NCBI GenBank assembly: GCA_018377375.1
Contig: JAGZZN010000012.1
Location: forward strand, 1-35,889
Reading direction: 5' to 3'
Source of the DNA: Streptococcus parasanguinis
GTDB taxonomy: Bacteria > Bacillota > Bacilli > Lactobacillales > Streptococcaceae
Length of the DNA: 35,889 nucleotides
How positions within the stretch are numbered: the first letter of the stretch is position 1; the number at the start of each line of letters is the position of its first letter. The position numbers and the translations under genes were made by a program. The notes beneath the pieces were generated by a model. The model ran no database searches. It had not been told where the DNA came from and saw only the letters and a program-made list of their open reading frames with translations. Below, one piece after another: positions 13,920-22,679 of this stretch.

Positions 13920-15869
13920 TTATACATCGAGTGTACTATATTCAGCGTTTTCTTCGATAAATTCACGACGTGGTTCCACGCGGTCCCCCATCAACATATC
14001 AAAGATCTTATCTGCTTCCGCAGCATCGTCTACTGATACTCGTGCCATCAAGCGGTGTTCTGGATTCATGGTTGTTTCCCATAATTGGTGATCATCCATT
14101 TCTCCAAGACCTTTATAGCGTTGGATGGTTGGTTTTGAGCGACCTTCTGAATAACGTTCCAAAGCTGCAGCTAATTCGGCTTCTTGGTTGGCACCAGGTT
14201 GGATATATTCTTTGATTTCACTACCGACTTTGACCCCATAGATTGGTGGTTGCGCAATGTAAACATATCCCGCTTCCAAGACTGGTTTCATATAGCGATA
14301 GATCAAGGTCAATAGAAGGGTTCGGATATGAGCGCCATCGACATCGGCATCGGTCATGATCACTAATTTTTGGTAACGCGCTTTTGTAACATCAAATTCG
14401 GCACCAAATCCAGTTCCCATAGCAGTAAATAAACTACGGATCTCTTCATTGGCTAGAATTTTGTCCATACTTGCTTTTTCAACGTTCAAGATCTTACCAC
14501 GGATTGGTAAAATCGCTTGGAATTCCCGATTTCGACCAGATTTTGCAGATCCTCCGGCTGAATCCCCTTCGACGATAAAGAGTTCTGTTTCTTGTGGATT
14601 ATTTGAAGAACAATCTGCCAATTTACCAGGTAGGTTGGAAATCTCAAGCCCTGATTTCTTACGGGTCACCTCACGCGCTCGCTTAGCGGCTACTCGAGCT
14701 TTCGCTGCTAAAATTCCTTTTTCGACGATTTTCTTAGCAATTTGCGGATTTTCCAAAAGGAAATCAGAAAAGGCATCACTAAAGAGTCGATTGGTAATCT
14801 TAACAACTTCTGAATTTCCAAGCTTGGTCTTGGTTTGTCCTTCAAACTGTGGATTTGGATGTTTAACCGAGATCACTGCTGTTAACCCTTCTCGAACATC
14901 TTCCCCAGTTAGATTGTCTTCGTTTTCTTTTAAGAGTTTATTTTTCTTAGCATAATCATTGATCACACGAGTGAGAGCTGTACGGAAGCCCTGTTCATGC
15001 GTCCCACCTTCATGAGTATGAATGTTATTCGCAAAACTCATGACCGTCTCATGGTAGCCTGTGGTATATTGCATAGCTACTTCAACTGTAATATCATCCA
15101 TTTCACCATCTGTGTAGATGGGTTTTTCAAAGATGACATCTTTGTTTTCATTGATGTATTCGACGTAACTAGAGATCCCACCTTCGTAGTGGTAATGCTT
15201 TTCTTGCTCTAAGCCTTCTCGCTTATCCGTCAAAGAAATACGCAAGCCACGATTCAAAAAGGCTAGTTCTTGAATTCGTTTATTTAATTTTTCAAAATCA
15301 TACTCGGTGGTTTCCGTGAAGATTTCTGGGTCTGGAATAAAGTGGACGGTTGTCCCTGTCCGATCAGTCTCCCCGATGACTTTCAAATCATCCACAACGT
15401 GTCCACGTCGATACTCTTGGTAATAGATACTGCCATTTTTATAGACGCGAACATCGAGGGATGTGGAGAGGGCATTCACGACGGATGACCCTACCCCGTG
15501 AAGACCACCAGAAACCTTGTAGCCGCCTCCGCCAAATTTTCCTCCCGCGTGAAGCACGGTAAAGACAGTTTCAACGGCAGGTCGACCTGTCTTTTCTTGG
15601 ATATCCACTGGGATCCCACGACCATCATCGACAACCGTGATCGAATTATCTGCTTCAATGAAAACTTCAATATGGCTAGCAAAACCAGCTAAGGCTTCAT
15701 CGATCGAGTTATCCACGATTTCCCAGACCAGATGATGAAGACCTTCTTTTGAGGTCGATCCAATATACATCCCCGGACGCATCCGAACGGCTTCTAGTCC
15801 TTCCAAGACCTGAATCTGACTGGCATCATATTCTTGTGCTTGATTTTCTTGCTGTTTATCCTCTGTCAT
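13920..15869 (-). CDS. gyrB: DNA gyrase subunit B
   Basis: ATPase subunit of DNA gyrase, which introduces negative supercoils together with GyrA. The 649 residues cover the GHKL ATPase domain (EIVDNSIDEALAG, DDGRGIPVD, SGGLHGVGSSVVNALS), the transducer, and the TOPRIM domain (EGDSAGGSAKSGRNR, RGKILNVEKA, MTDADVDGAHIRTLLLT). The C-terminal motifs YIAQPPIYGV and QRYKGLGEMDDHQLWETTMNPEHR are present. All magnesium ligands (E of EGDSA, DADVD) are there. A ParE identity is unlikely given the QPPIYG/RYKGLGEM form and the rod-gyrB-ezrA neighbourhood. AAAGGGAA precedes the ATG. It begins 12 bases after the HAD gene, so the two share a transcript. Confidence 0.97.
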   Translation of the reverse strand: MTEDKQQENQAQEYDASQIQVLEGLEAVRMRPGMYIGSTSKEGLHHLVWEIVDNSIDEALAGFASHIEVFIEADNSITVVDDGRGIPVDIQEKTGRPAVETVFTVLHAGGKFGGGGYKVSGGLHGVGSSVVNALSTSLDVRVYKNGSIYYQEYRRGHVVDDLKVIGETDRTGTTVHFIPDPEIFTETTEYDFEKLNKRIQELAFLNRGLRISLTDKREGLEQEKHYHYEGGISSYVEYINENKDVIFEKPIYTDGEMDDITVEVAMQYTTGYHETVMSFANNIHTHEGGTHEQGFRTALTRVINDYAKKNKLLKENEDNLTGEDVREGLTAVISVKHPNPQFEGQTKTKLGNSEVVKITNRLFSDAFSDFLLENPQIAKKIVEKGILAAKARVAAKRAREVTRKKSGLEISNLPGKLADCSSNNPQETELFIVEGDSAGGSAKSGRNREFQAILPIRGKILNVEKASMDKILANEEIRSLFTAMGTGFGAEFDVTKARYQKLVIMTDADVDGAHIRTLLLTLIYRYMKPVLEAGYVYIAQPPIYGVKVGSEIKEYIQPGANQEAELAAALERYSEGRSKPTIQRYKGLGEMDDHQLWETTMNPEHRLMARVSVDDAAEADKIFDMLMGDRVEPRREFIEENAEYSTLDV

Positions 15870-15881
15870 AATTTCCCTTTT

Positions 15882-16445
15882 CTATTCAAATATAAACTGG
15901 TGTAAGTGTGGCATGGAATCAAATAAATAGGTCGAAAGCCCTGCAGCCTTCCCAGCTTCTATATCGATCGGACGATCTCCGATGACCAGACCGTCTTGAA
16001 TGCCATATTTTTCCTTCAAATAAAGCATAGAGGCTGGGTCTGGTTTTCGAGGAAAGCCCTCGTCTGCTGTTACAATCTCCGTAAAGTAGGGAGCAATGCC
16101 TGTCTGTTCAATAAGGGTCAAAACTTGGCGATCCCGATGAGATACCAAAAAATGGCGTCCTCCATGTGCTTGGATCTCTTCTAGTAACTCTTTTGCCCCC
16201 TCAAATAAGACCGGCTCTTGCAAGCCCAAGGCTTCTTTTTTCTTGTATTCCGTACGAAAATTTGAAATATGAGGTGCAAAGGTTTGAATGGCATCCTGTG
16301 TTGAGATTTTTAATGCTGCATAAACAGAATCATGATCGGCTTGGATGTGAAAGTCCTTCAATGTCGCTACAAAGGCATTTGTGGACGTTTCGTAATTATC
16401 CAATAGCGTCCCACCAAGATCCCATATAAAATCATGATAATTCAT
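15882..16445 (-). CDS. HAD-family hydrolase (phosphoglycolate-phosphatase-like) with altered motif I
   Basis: A 187-residue HAD superfamily IA protein upstream of gyrB. Motif I is FIWDLGGTLLDNYETS: the nucleophile Asp is present but the second, acid-base Asp of DxDGT is Gly. Motif II lies in HFLVSHRDRQVL (S120 region), the lysine in FPRKPDPASMLYLKEKY, and motif IV in VIGDRPIDIEAGKAAGLSTYLF. An insert after motif I forms the cap. As I recall, pneumococcal homologues also carry DLGGT, so this is a lineage feature, not a local mutation. The chosen ATG at 16445 has no Shine-Dalgarno; an extended -10 ends seven bases before it. A TTG 27 bases further upstream would also keep the frame but lies inside the promoter. 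Substrate unknown. Confidence 0.82.
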   Translation of the reverse strand: MNYHDFIWDLGGTLLDNYETSTNAFVATLKDFHIQADHDSVYAALKISTQDAIQTFAPHISNFRTEYKKKEALGLQEPVLFEGAKELLEEIQAHGGRHFLVSHRDRQVLTLIEQTGIAPYFTEIVTADEGFPRKPDPASMLYLKEKYGIQDGLVIGDRPIDIEAGKAAGLSTYLFDSMPHLHQFIFE

Positions 16446-16452
16446 AGTCAAT

Positions 16453-16461
16453 ATTATACCA
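16453..16461 (-). promoter_or_regulatory. Extended -10 abutting the HAD-gyrB unit (leaderless architecture)
   Basis: TGGTATAAT on the minus strand (hexamer 16458-16453), with seven bases between the hexamer and the ATG. No ribosome-binding site is available upstream. Confidence 0.65.
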
Positions 16462-16469
16462 CAAATGGA

Positions 16470-16522
16470 CAAAAAAAATAAGCTAAAACCCTCATTTAGG
16501 GGGGATTTTAGCCATTTTTTAC
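16470..16522 (-). terminator. Terminator of the dinG-yeiH-rodA-DJ-1 unit
   Basis: On the minus strand GGCTAAAATCC (16516-16506) pairs with AGGGTTTTAGC around a loop with CCCCTAAATG, followed by TTATTTTTTTT. It isolates the HAD promoter just downstream from read-through. The 80 bases between it and the DJ-1 stop show nothing recognisable. Confidence 0.85.
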
Positions 16523-16610
16523 GGTCATTTCATTTTAAATCATAGAGAAGTCATTTTCCGTCATAGAATGTAAACTTTCACCAGAAAATATGGTGTCCAA
16601 AAGAGCTCTT

Positions 16611-17162
16611 TTAAGCATCTCCAAAGACATCTTGATAGAGCATTCCTTGACGAAGGCTTTGGGCATCTCCTCCAAATTGCTCTACCAAGGCATAAGCCAA
16701 GGCAAGCGCAGTTGAAGGACCACGACTGGTCAAGAGATTCCCGTCTTTCACCACTGTTTCTTTCTGATAGTGCCCATCTTGAATCTCTTCTTCAAAACCA
16801 TCGTAACAGGTATAGTGTTTATCTTTTAAGAGGCCGGCACGCGCCAAGACAATTGGTGCTGCACAAATCGCAGAAATGATTTTTCCTTTCCTACTTTCTT
16901 CTTGAAGAGCTGCAATCAATTCCGGATTATCCCGCAAATTCGCAGCTCCTGGCATCCCACCTGGCAAGAAGATTCCATCATAATCTGACAGGTCCCCATT
17001 CCAGAGGCGGTCGACTTCCACTGTGATCTGGTGAGAACCTGTGACCGTTTCTTCCATCCCAACGAGGTCACAGTCGATCCCAGCACGTCTCAAAACATCG
17101 ACAATGGTCAAGGCTTCAATTTCTTCAAAACCGTTTGCTAAAATCGTTGCTACTTTTTTCAT
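16611..17162 (-). CDS. DJ-1/PfpI family protein (YajL/ThiJ-like)
   Basis: A 183-residue cytoplasmic DJ-1 family protein. The nucleophile-elbow cysteine is C100 in GKIISAICAAPIVLARAGLL, and the conserved glutamate is in the N-terminal NGFEEIEALTIVDVLRRAGI. FLPGGMPGAANL and LTSRGPSTALALAYALVE complete the family pattern. DJ-1 relatives have been reported as chaperones, oxidative-stress proteins and glyoxalase/deglycase enzymes, so the activity is not settled. I prefer the ATG at 17162 because AAGGA is six bases before it; the ATG at 17168 would directly abut that site. It follows rodA by 19 bases in the same unit. Confidence 0.88.
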   Translation of the reverse strand: MKKVATILANGFEEIEALTIVDVLRRAGIDCDLVGMEETVTGSHQITVEVDRLWNGDLSDYDGIFLPGGMPGAANLRDNPELIAALQEESRKGKIISAICAAPIVLARAGLLKDKHYTCYDGFEEEIQDGHYQKETVVKDGNLLTSRGPSTALALAYALVEQFGGDAQSLRQGMLYQDVFGDA

Positions 17163-17181
17163 TTTCATTCCTTCTTTCTAT

Positions 17182-18411
17182 CTATTGCGCCTTTTTAAGG
17201 ACTACTTTTTTACGGATTGGAGGTCCCTCTTCTGGCTCTTTCTTTTTGCTACTATGATTATATATTGAAAGGACCAGTCCAATACCAATCAGGTTGCTAA
17301 TAATAGACGATCCACCTTGTGAGATAAAGGGGAGGGGAATTCCCGTCAAAGGGAGAAGACCCGTTACCGCTCCGACATTTTCAAAAATATGAAAGACCAG
17401 CATCATAATAAATCCGATGGAAATATAGGTATAAAACTGGTTATTAGACTGAAGGGTGATTTTTAAAATGCGGTAAATCAGGGTCACATATAAAATCAAC
17501 AGTACCAGAGCTCCAACAAAGCCAAAGTCCTCTGCGACGACCGTAAAAATCATATCGCTTTCCCGTACGGGAACCAATAAATTGGAGACATTAAAGCCTT
17601 GACCAAAGAGGCCACCACTTGCAATGGCTAGCTGTCCTTGTGCCTGCTGGTAGGTGGTGGTTTGTGCATAGTCAAAAGGATTTAACCAGGCTAAAATACG
17701 GTTCATCTGATAGGTTGGCATCCCTACTTGCTGGTGCAGAAAAGCTCGCCCCCCTTCTGAAAGAAAGAGGAAGAGAAAGCCTGCTAGCCCACCTGCCAGA
17801 AGCAAGATGACCGGCAAGATAATTTTCCAGGAAACTCCTGAAACGAGCACTAAGCCCGCAAAGATGGCCAAGAATACTAAGGCCGTTCCCAAGTCCTGCT
17901 GGAGAGCCAATAAGGCAAAGACCGGAATCGTATAGATGGTCAACTCTAGAATCAAAAACCAATCTTGTCGTAATAATCGCTCACGCCCCTTATTTCTTTG
18001 TAAAAATCGGACAATAGAGCTTGACAGCATCAGGATGAAAGGGATCTTCATAAATTCTGAAGGCTGAAATAAGGTGATGTTCCCATAAGCCACCCAGTTT
18101 TTAGCTCCTGTTGAAGCTACCAAGTTGGGATTATAAAAAACAAGGGGAAGAACCATCAAGGCCAGACCAAGCAGGTAAAGAAAGGGAGTGATTTTCCAAA
18201 GAAATTTCGTGCTAAAAATCGTCACAATCAGGCAAATGACGCATCCCACACCAATCCAGGCCAATTGCTGCCCTAAAAAAGGCCACACCATTTGGGGATA
18301 GTCATGAGAAACTGCTACATAAACAGATAAAATCCCAATCATGAGAAGGGCGAAGACAATCCCAATGATCGAATAATCCAGGTGAATCGTCCAAAAATGA
18401 TGTTTCTTCAT
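17182..18411 (-). CDS. rodA: Peptidoglycan glycosyltransferase RodA (SEDS family)
   Basis: Polymerises lipid II glycan strands for side-wall (peripheral) synthesis with a class B penicillin-binding protein. The 409 residues contain about ten membrane segments and the SEDS motifs GAKNWVAYGNITLFQPSEFMKIPFIL, LALQQDLGTALVF (catalytic Asp region), PVRESDMIFTVVAEDFGFVGAL, and LLPLTGIPLPFISQGGSS. RodA rather than FtsW is suggested by the neighbourhood (thiJ-like, HAD, gyrB, as in pneumococcus, recalled) and by the short hydrophilic N- and C-termini. The C-terminal tail is strikingly basic (GPPIRKKVVLKKAQ). AAAGGA is six bases before the ATG. The gene lies 33 bases after yeiH. Confidence 0.9.
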   Translation of the reverse strand: MKKHHFWTIHLDYSIIGIVFALLMIGILSVYVAVSHDYPQMVWPFLGQQLAWIGVGCVICLIVTIFSTKFLWKITPFLYLLGLALMVLPLVFYNPNLVASTGAKNWVAYGNITLFQPSEFMKIPFILMLSSSIVRFLQRNKGRERLLRQDWFLILELTIYTIPVFALLALQQDLGTALVFLAIFAGLVLVSGVSWKIILPVILLLAGGLAGFLFLFLSEGGRAFLHQQVGMPTYQMNRILAWLNPFDYAQTTTYQQAQGQLAIASGGLFGQGFNVSNLLVPVRESDMIFTVVAEDFGFVGALVLLILYVTLIYRILKITLQSNNQFYTYISIGFIMMLVFHIFENVGAVTGLLPLTGIPLPFISQGGSSIISNLIGIGLVLSIYNHSSKKKEPEEGPPIRKKVVLKKAQ

Positions 18412-18444
18412 TCACGTTCCTTTCTGTGAGAATCATCAAATCAA

Positions 18445-19425
18445 TTAATAGAACAACATTTGTAGAATCAAGCTAGATCCTGCTACACAAAACCAAGCAA
18501 TCAACCCTACTAGGAGGGGGGCTGCTCCTGCTGCACGGAACTGTTTCCAAGAAACCTTGCTTCCGATTCCGACCAAGGCCATGGCCATAAAGAGGTGAGA
18601 AAGGTCCTTTAGGTAAGGAAGAACCACTTTAGGTACCAAGCCGATAGATGAAAGAATAGAAGCCACAATAAACCAAATAATAAACCAAGGAATAATTTTC
18701 TTTAACATTCCTTTGTTTCTTCCTTGTTGTTTACTCCTATACCATTTTAAACCGATCAAGCCCAAACAAACTGGTACAATCATCAGGGCGCGTGTTAACT
18801 TAACAATTGTAGCCATTTGCCCCGCTGCTTTACTGTAAGAAAATGCTGCTGCTACAACAGATGACGTATCGTTAATGGCTGTTCCTGACCAGAGGCCAAA
18901 TTGGAAATTAGACATATGCCATAAATGGCCTAATACTGGAAAGATAAAGACAGCCAAAATGTTGAAGAAGAAGATAGTTGACATAGATAGGGCAATTTCC
19001 TCTTCGTCTGCTTCAATGATCGGAGCTGCTGCTGCAATAGCAGATCCACCACAAATAGCTGTACCAAACCCAATTAAGGTCCGTAGATGAGATTTCAGGT
19101 GGAAGACTCTCCCAAAAATAATCGCTGCAAGAAAGGCAACGGTTATCGTCGGCAGACTAATCTTTAAAGAAGATAAACCTGTAGAGGCAACTGTCGCAAT
19201 GGGCAAGCTAAATCCCATGAAGATAATCGAATACTGCAACAATTTCTTACCGGACCAGTTCAAGCCTGGTCGTGAATTCTCCGGCAAATCCACAAATTCA
19301 TTAAGGACAATTCCTAAAATTAAGGCAAAAACACTGGAGCCAATAATGGGAAAGAAAGTTCCCAACAACATAGCACAAAGTGCCAGTACAAATGCAATTG
19401 CAAGTCCAAATCCTTTATTTTTCAT
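18445..19425 (-). CDS. yeiH: YeiH/UPF0324 family membrane protein (putative sulfate exporter family)
   Basis: A 326-residue polytopic membrane protein of the Cons_hypoth698 family, with about ten hydrophobic segments. Recognisable family stretches are LLQYSIIFMGFSLP, the glycine-rich LIGFGTAICGGSAIAAAAPII, LWSGTAINDTSSVVAAAFSY, VKLTRALMIVPVCL and FMAMALVGIGSKVSWKQF. Its function is unproven; the family is only annotated as a possible sulfate or anion exporter. The ATG at 19425 is chosen for AAAGGAA nine bases upstream, which lies inside the last codons of dinG; a longer in-frame version starting at 19467 would overlap dinG without a ribosome site. Only four bases separate the dinG stop from this start. 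Confidence 0.87.
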   Translation of the reverse strand: MKNKGFGLAIAFVLALCAMLLGTFFPIIGSSVFALILGIVLNEFVDLPENSRPGLNWSGKKLLQYSIIFMGFSLPIATVASTGLSSLKISLPTITVAFLAAIIFGRVFHLKSHLRTLIGFGTAICGGSAIAAAAPIIEADEEEIALSMSTIFFFNILAVFIFPVLGHLWHMSNFQFGLWSGTAINDTSSVVAAAFSYSKAAGQMATIVKLTRALMIVPVCLGLIGLKWYRSKQQGRNKGMLKKIIPWFIIWFIVASILSSIGLVPKVVLPYLKDLSHLFMAMALVGIGSKVSWKQFRAAGAAPLLVGLIAWFCVAGSSLILQMLFY

Positions 19426-19429
19426 TTTC

Positions 19430-21883
19430 TCAATTCCTTTCAAAAAAGTCAGCTGCTTGCTCAACAAGCCGCTCTCTCAATGTCGTGTGAAGCGGCAACA
19501 CCTGTTGCATACCATCCAAAATTTGTTTTCCATATCGCTTGGTTACCACCCGCTGATCTAATAAAAGCACCAAAGATTCCTGATCTTGAAAACGGCTGGT
19601 TCTCCCAATAGCCTGTTTGAGTCTTAAAATCGCGACTGGAAGACTATAGTCGTAAAAGGGATTTTTCCCCTGTTCTCTGAGTTTTGTATTCAGCTTTTGA
19701 ACCATATAATCTTTAGGATTGTCAAAAGGAAGGCGCGTGATGATTTGAATCACTTCTTTTTGTTGGGAGAAATCAACTCCCTCCCAGAAGCTTCCTGTTC
19801 CCAATAAAATGGAGCTTTCTCCTCGGTCAAATCGTCGCTTAATATTGGCTGCATCCCCATTTCGATACTGGGCCAAGTGAGGAAACTTCAAGGCGTTTGA
19901 CGTCTCCAGTAACAATTCTTTTGAGGTAAACAAAAGAAAAATTGGTTTTCTTAGAGGAAGGAGTTCATCGATGAGCTGACAAATCTCTCCTGCATACTCC
20001 ACGGAAGATAAAGAAACGACATCTGGAAAATCTATCGGCACCAACAATTCCTGGTGTTGTTTGACTGTTACTGGCACCCGGTAGATTTGCTGCTCTTGGT
20101 ATCCTAAAAGAGGAGGCAAATGCACCTTTTTACTGATCGCGATCGTCGCTGATACAAAGAGCACGGTCACTTCTTCAGGTACAAATTCCTTAAAGGATAG
20201 TAAGTCCTCCACTCCTCCATGAAGACGAAGAATCTGGTGGCTTTCAACCACTTCTTTGTCTATCCAAAAGGTTTGGTATCGCTCATCAAACAATTCCTTT
20301 AGATTCTCTAGAGATTCGGTTTTTAATTCCGATACATCCTGCCGAATTTTTGCCACCGTTTGATCTGATAAGACTGCCGTTTTTCCTTGCACAACTTCTT
20401 TGGAGCAGGCATTTAACTCAAATTGAATACTCTCCAGCAAACGTCGTTGTAGAAGATCTTTTTCCTCTTCAATTGCGTGTTGCAAGTTTAAAAGAAGAGA
20501 TTGCAAGGTTTCTTCTCTCTGTGAAAACTGCTCCAAAGCAAAGAAGAGTTTTTGCGCTTCATCCACGACCAGAACAGACTCTTGAAGTAGACTCTTATCA
20601 TCTTCTAGACGGGTTAACAGATAAGCATGATTGGTCAGAATCACCCGGCTAGTTTTCACTTTTTCCTGACCAAGACGCCAAAAATCTTCCTGATAAAATA
20701 GTGAACGTTTCGACAATTGACCATCGTGGCAAATGTCAGCTACAAAATGGACATGACGATAGAGTTGGCCAATTTCACTGAACTCTCCTGTTTCAGTCAT
20801 GGTCAGCCAAACCAACAGTTGCATTTTAAAGCGTCGAATCATCCCATTATCTGACTCACTCTGCAAGGTCTCATAAAATTTATCGAGTTGGATGTAATCC
20901 TTGGGACTTTTAAGGCTATGAAAGGGAATTTGGAAAAGATCCTGAATGGTCTTTCCTTCTTTCTTCATAATTTGATCCTGAAGAATTTTAGTTGGAACAC
21001 TCACAAGAATGCGCTTGGAGGTTTTAGCCAAAAGCGTTAACAGGTAAGCGTAGGTCTTCCCAATTCCCGTTGGCGCCTCGATAAAACTTGGAAGCGGCTG
21101 GTGCAAACTGTCCTCGATATAGGCAACAAATTCTCTTTGCTCCGGATAAGCTTCCATTCCCAACAACTGCATATTGAGTTCAAACTGTTCAGACAAATAG
21201 TGACTTTCTAAGAACTGCTGTGGCTTTCGCAGGTAGAGTCCATGAACTTCTACTAAATGAGCTGGTAAAAAAAGACTACTGTCTTCAAGCGCATCTTCTA
21301 TTAAGAGTCGCGATTCATAAATCAAACAATCTGCCATCGAAAGAAGTTTTTCGATCAATCCTCTTGGTAAGCTCGCAATTTTCTCTCTCAATTTCAACAG
21401 CAGCTGGGCTGTTGCCATAGCATCCGCTAGAGCAGAGTGAGCATGGTGCAACTCAATTTCCAGTTCAGTCGCAAGCGCTCCTAAATTGTAGCGTTCTAAA
21501 GTCGGATAGAAAATTTGAGACAATTCAACCGTATCAATTCGAGGAGTCGTTAGTTCGAATCCTTCCCAAAAAAGAGCTTCTGCCAATAAATTCGCATCAA
21601 ATTTGACATTATGGGCCACAAAGACAGCATCTTCTATTAATTCAAAAATTTCCTTTGCCACTTGTGCAAACTCTGGTGCTTTCCGTAAGCGAGCATCTGT
21701 CAGGCCAGTCAATTGTTTGATATGCTCATCCAATCGTTCATGGGGATTCACATCCGTCTCATAGGATTGCGTAATCCTTCCATCTTCGATGATGACAATC
21801 CCAACCTGAATGATCTTAGCATTGCTTCCAGCACTGGTCGCTTCCAGGTCCACAATGGCATATTTCCGTTTCTCTCTTGTCAT
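19430..21883 (-). CDS. dinG: DnaQ-type exonuclease / DinG-type helicase fusion
   Basis: An 817-residue two-part protein. Residues about 5-165 are a DEDD 3'-5' exonuclease domain (YAIVDLEATSAGSNAKIIQVG with the DxE motif, VFVAHNVKFDANLLAEA, and HHAHSALADAMATAQLLL). The rest is an SF2 DinG/XPD-like helicase: motif I EAPTGIGKTYAYLL, motif II VLVVDEAQKL (DEAQ rather than DEAH), motif III FVSATI, and motif VI KQAIGRTSRFQDQESLVLLLDQR. The region between motifs I and II has a single cysteine, so the four-cysteine iron-sulfur cluster of E. coli DinG is absent, as in Staphylococcus DinG. The ATG at 21883 has no Shine-Dalgarno and lies ten bases after an extended -10. It heads a unit with yeiH, rodA and the DJ-1 gene. 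Confidence 0.92.
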   Translation of the reverse strand: MTREKRKYAIVDLEATSAGSNAKIIQVGIVIIEDGRITQSYETDVNPHERLDEHIKQLTGLTDARLRKAPEFAQVAKEIFELIEDAVFVAHNVKFDANLLAEALFWEGFELTTPRIDTVELSQIFYPTLERYNLGALATELEIELHHAHSALADAMATAQLLLKLREKIASLPRGLIEKLLSMADCLIYESRLLIEDALEDSSLFLPAHLVEVHGLYLRKPQQFLESHYLSEQFELNMQLLGMEAYPEQREFVAYIEDSLHQPLPSFIEAPTGIGKTYAYLLTLLAKTSKRILVSVPTKILQDQIMKKEGKTIQDLFQIPFHSLKSPKDYIQLDKFYETLQSESDNGMIRRFKMQLLVWLTMTETGEFSEIGQLYRHVHFVADICHDGQLSKRSLFYQEDFWRLGQEKVKTSRVILTNHAYLLTRLEDDKSLLQESVLVVDEAQKLFFALEQFSQREETLQSLLLNLQHAIEEEKDLLQRRLLESIQFELNACSKEVVQGKTAVLSDQTVAKIRQDVSELKTESLENLKELFDERYQTFWIDKEVVESHQILRLHGGVEDLLSFKEFVPEEVTVLFVSATIAISKKVHLPPLLGYQEQQIYRVPVTVKQHQELLVPIDFPDVVSLSSVEYAGEICQLIDELLPLRKPIFLLFTSKELLLETSNALKFPHLAQYRNGDAANIKRRFDRGESSILLGTGSFWEGVDFSQQKEVIQIITRLPFDNPKDYMVQKLNTKLREQGKNPFYDYSLPVAILRLKQAIGRTSRFQDQESLVLLLDQRVVTKRYGKQILDGMQQVLPLHTTLRERLVEQAADFFERN

Positions 21884-21893
21884 AATACTTAAA

Positions 21894-21902
21894 ATTATAT
21901 CA
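21894..21902 (-). promoter_or_regulatory. Extended -10 next to the dinG start (near-leaderless architecture)
   Basis: TGATATAAT on the minus strand ends ten bases before the dinG ATG, predicting a 5' untranslated region of only about four bases. Confidence 0.55.
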
Positions 21903-21973
21903 CGTTTGAGCAAGCTCTGCAGATTTTTTTCTCCTTTGAGGCTGACTTCAATCCAGTTATTTTCTTCGCAATT

Positions 21974-21982
21974 TGATACACT
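21974..21982 (+). promoter_or_regulatory. Extended -10 promoter of the MBL hydrolase gene
   Basis: TGATACACT, 19 bases before the ATG, with AAAGGAG between them. Confidence 0.5.
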
Positions 21983-22001
21983 ATTCTAGAAAGGAGTCCT
22001 T

Positions 22002-22643
22002 ATGAAAATCTATCGTACTGTTAATCCTGTAGCTTATGAAAACACCTACTACCTTGAAAATGAACACTCCCTCATTCTTGTTGATCCAGGTAGCGACTGG
22101 GCGACTATTCAAAAACAAATTGATCGCATAGGAAAACCACTCGTAGCGATTCTTTTAACCCATACGCACTACGATCACATTATGAGTCTTGAGAAGGTTC
22201 GTCAGCAGTATCACTTCCCACCAGTCTATGTCCATTCGGCAGAAGCCAGCTGGTTGTCTTCTCCTGTTGACAATTTATCTGGTTTGGATCGTCATGCGGA
22301 TTTAGAAGATGTTGTCTGTCAGGAGGCCGACTTCCTTTATGAAATTCGCTCCGATTACGAAATAGCCGATTTCCACTTTTATGTTCTAGAGACACCGGGC
22401 CACTCTGCAGGAGGAGTCTCTATCGTCTTTCCTGAAGATCACCTGGTTCTATCCGGTGATGCTCTTTTTCGCGAAACCATTGGACGGACCGATCTTCCAA
22501 CAGGGAACGCGGCACAGTTGCTTAGCAGTATTAGAGAAGAACTCTTTTCCCTTCCATCTTCCTATACCGTCTATCCTGGTCATGGCCCTGAAACTTCTAT
22601 TGGTCACGAGAAGATGTTCAATCCCTTCTTTAGACAATCTTAA
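22002..22643 (+). CDS. MBL-fold metallo-hydrolase (glyoxalase II-like)
   Basis: A 213-residue metallo-beta-lactamase-fold hydrolase. The metal motif is complete: LLTHTHYDHIMSLEKV (HxHxDH), ETPGHSAGGVSIVF (third histidine), LSGDALFRETIGRTDLP (bridging Asp), YPGHGPETSIGHEK (last histidine). The size and the FRETIGRTDLP loop place it with the hydroxyacylglutathione-hydrolase-like group of short Firmicute proteins that lack the C-terminal glutathione-binding domain; the natural thioester or other substrate is not known. AAAGGAG is six bases before the ATG. It is a single gene, divergent from dinG and convergent with ftsX. Confidence 0.9.
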   Translation: MKIYRTVNPVAYENTYYLENEHSLILVDPGSDWATIQKQIDRIGKPLVAILLTHTHYDHIMSLEKVRQQYHFPPVYVHSAEASWLSSPVDNLSGLDRHADLEDVVCQEADFLYEIRSDYEIADFHFYVLETPGHSAGGVSIVFPEDHLVLSGDALFRETIGRTDLPTGNAAQLLSSIREELFSLPSSYTVYPGHGPETSIGHEKMFNPFFRQS

Positions 22644-22679
22644 AGAATCATGTATCCTCCTTCCTGTCCTAATAAAAGG

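Noticed and set aside
16446..16472. A longer HAD protein starting at TTG
   Set aside because: The extension covers the -10 element and has no Shine-Dalgarno; MNYHDFIWDL is the conserved start.
21884..21913. A longer dinG starting at TTG (10 residues more)
   Set aside because: The extra codons lie inside the TGATATAAT promoter and there is no ribosome-binding site; family proteins start near MTREKRK.
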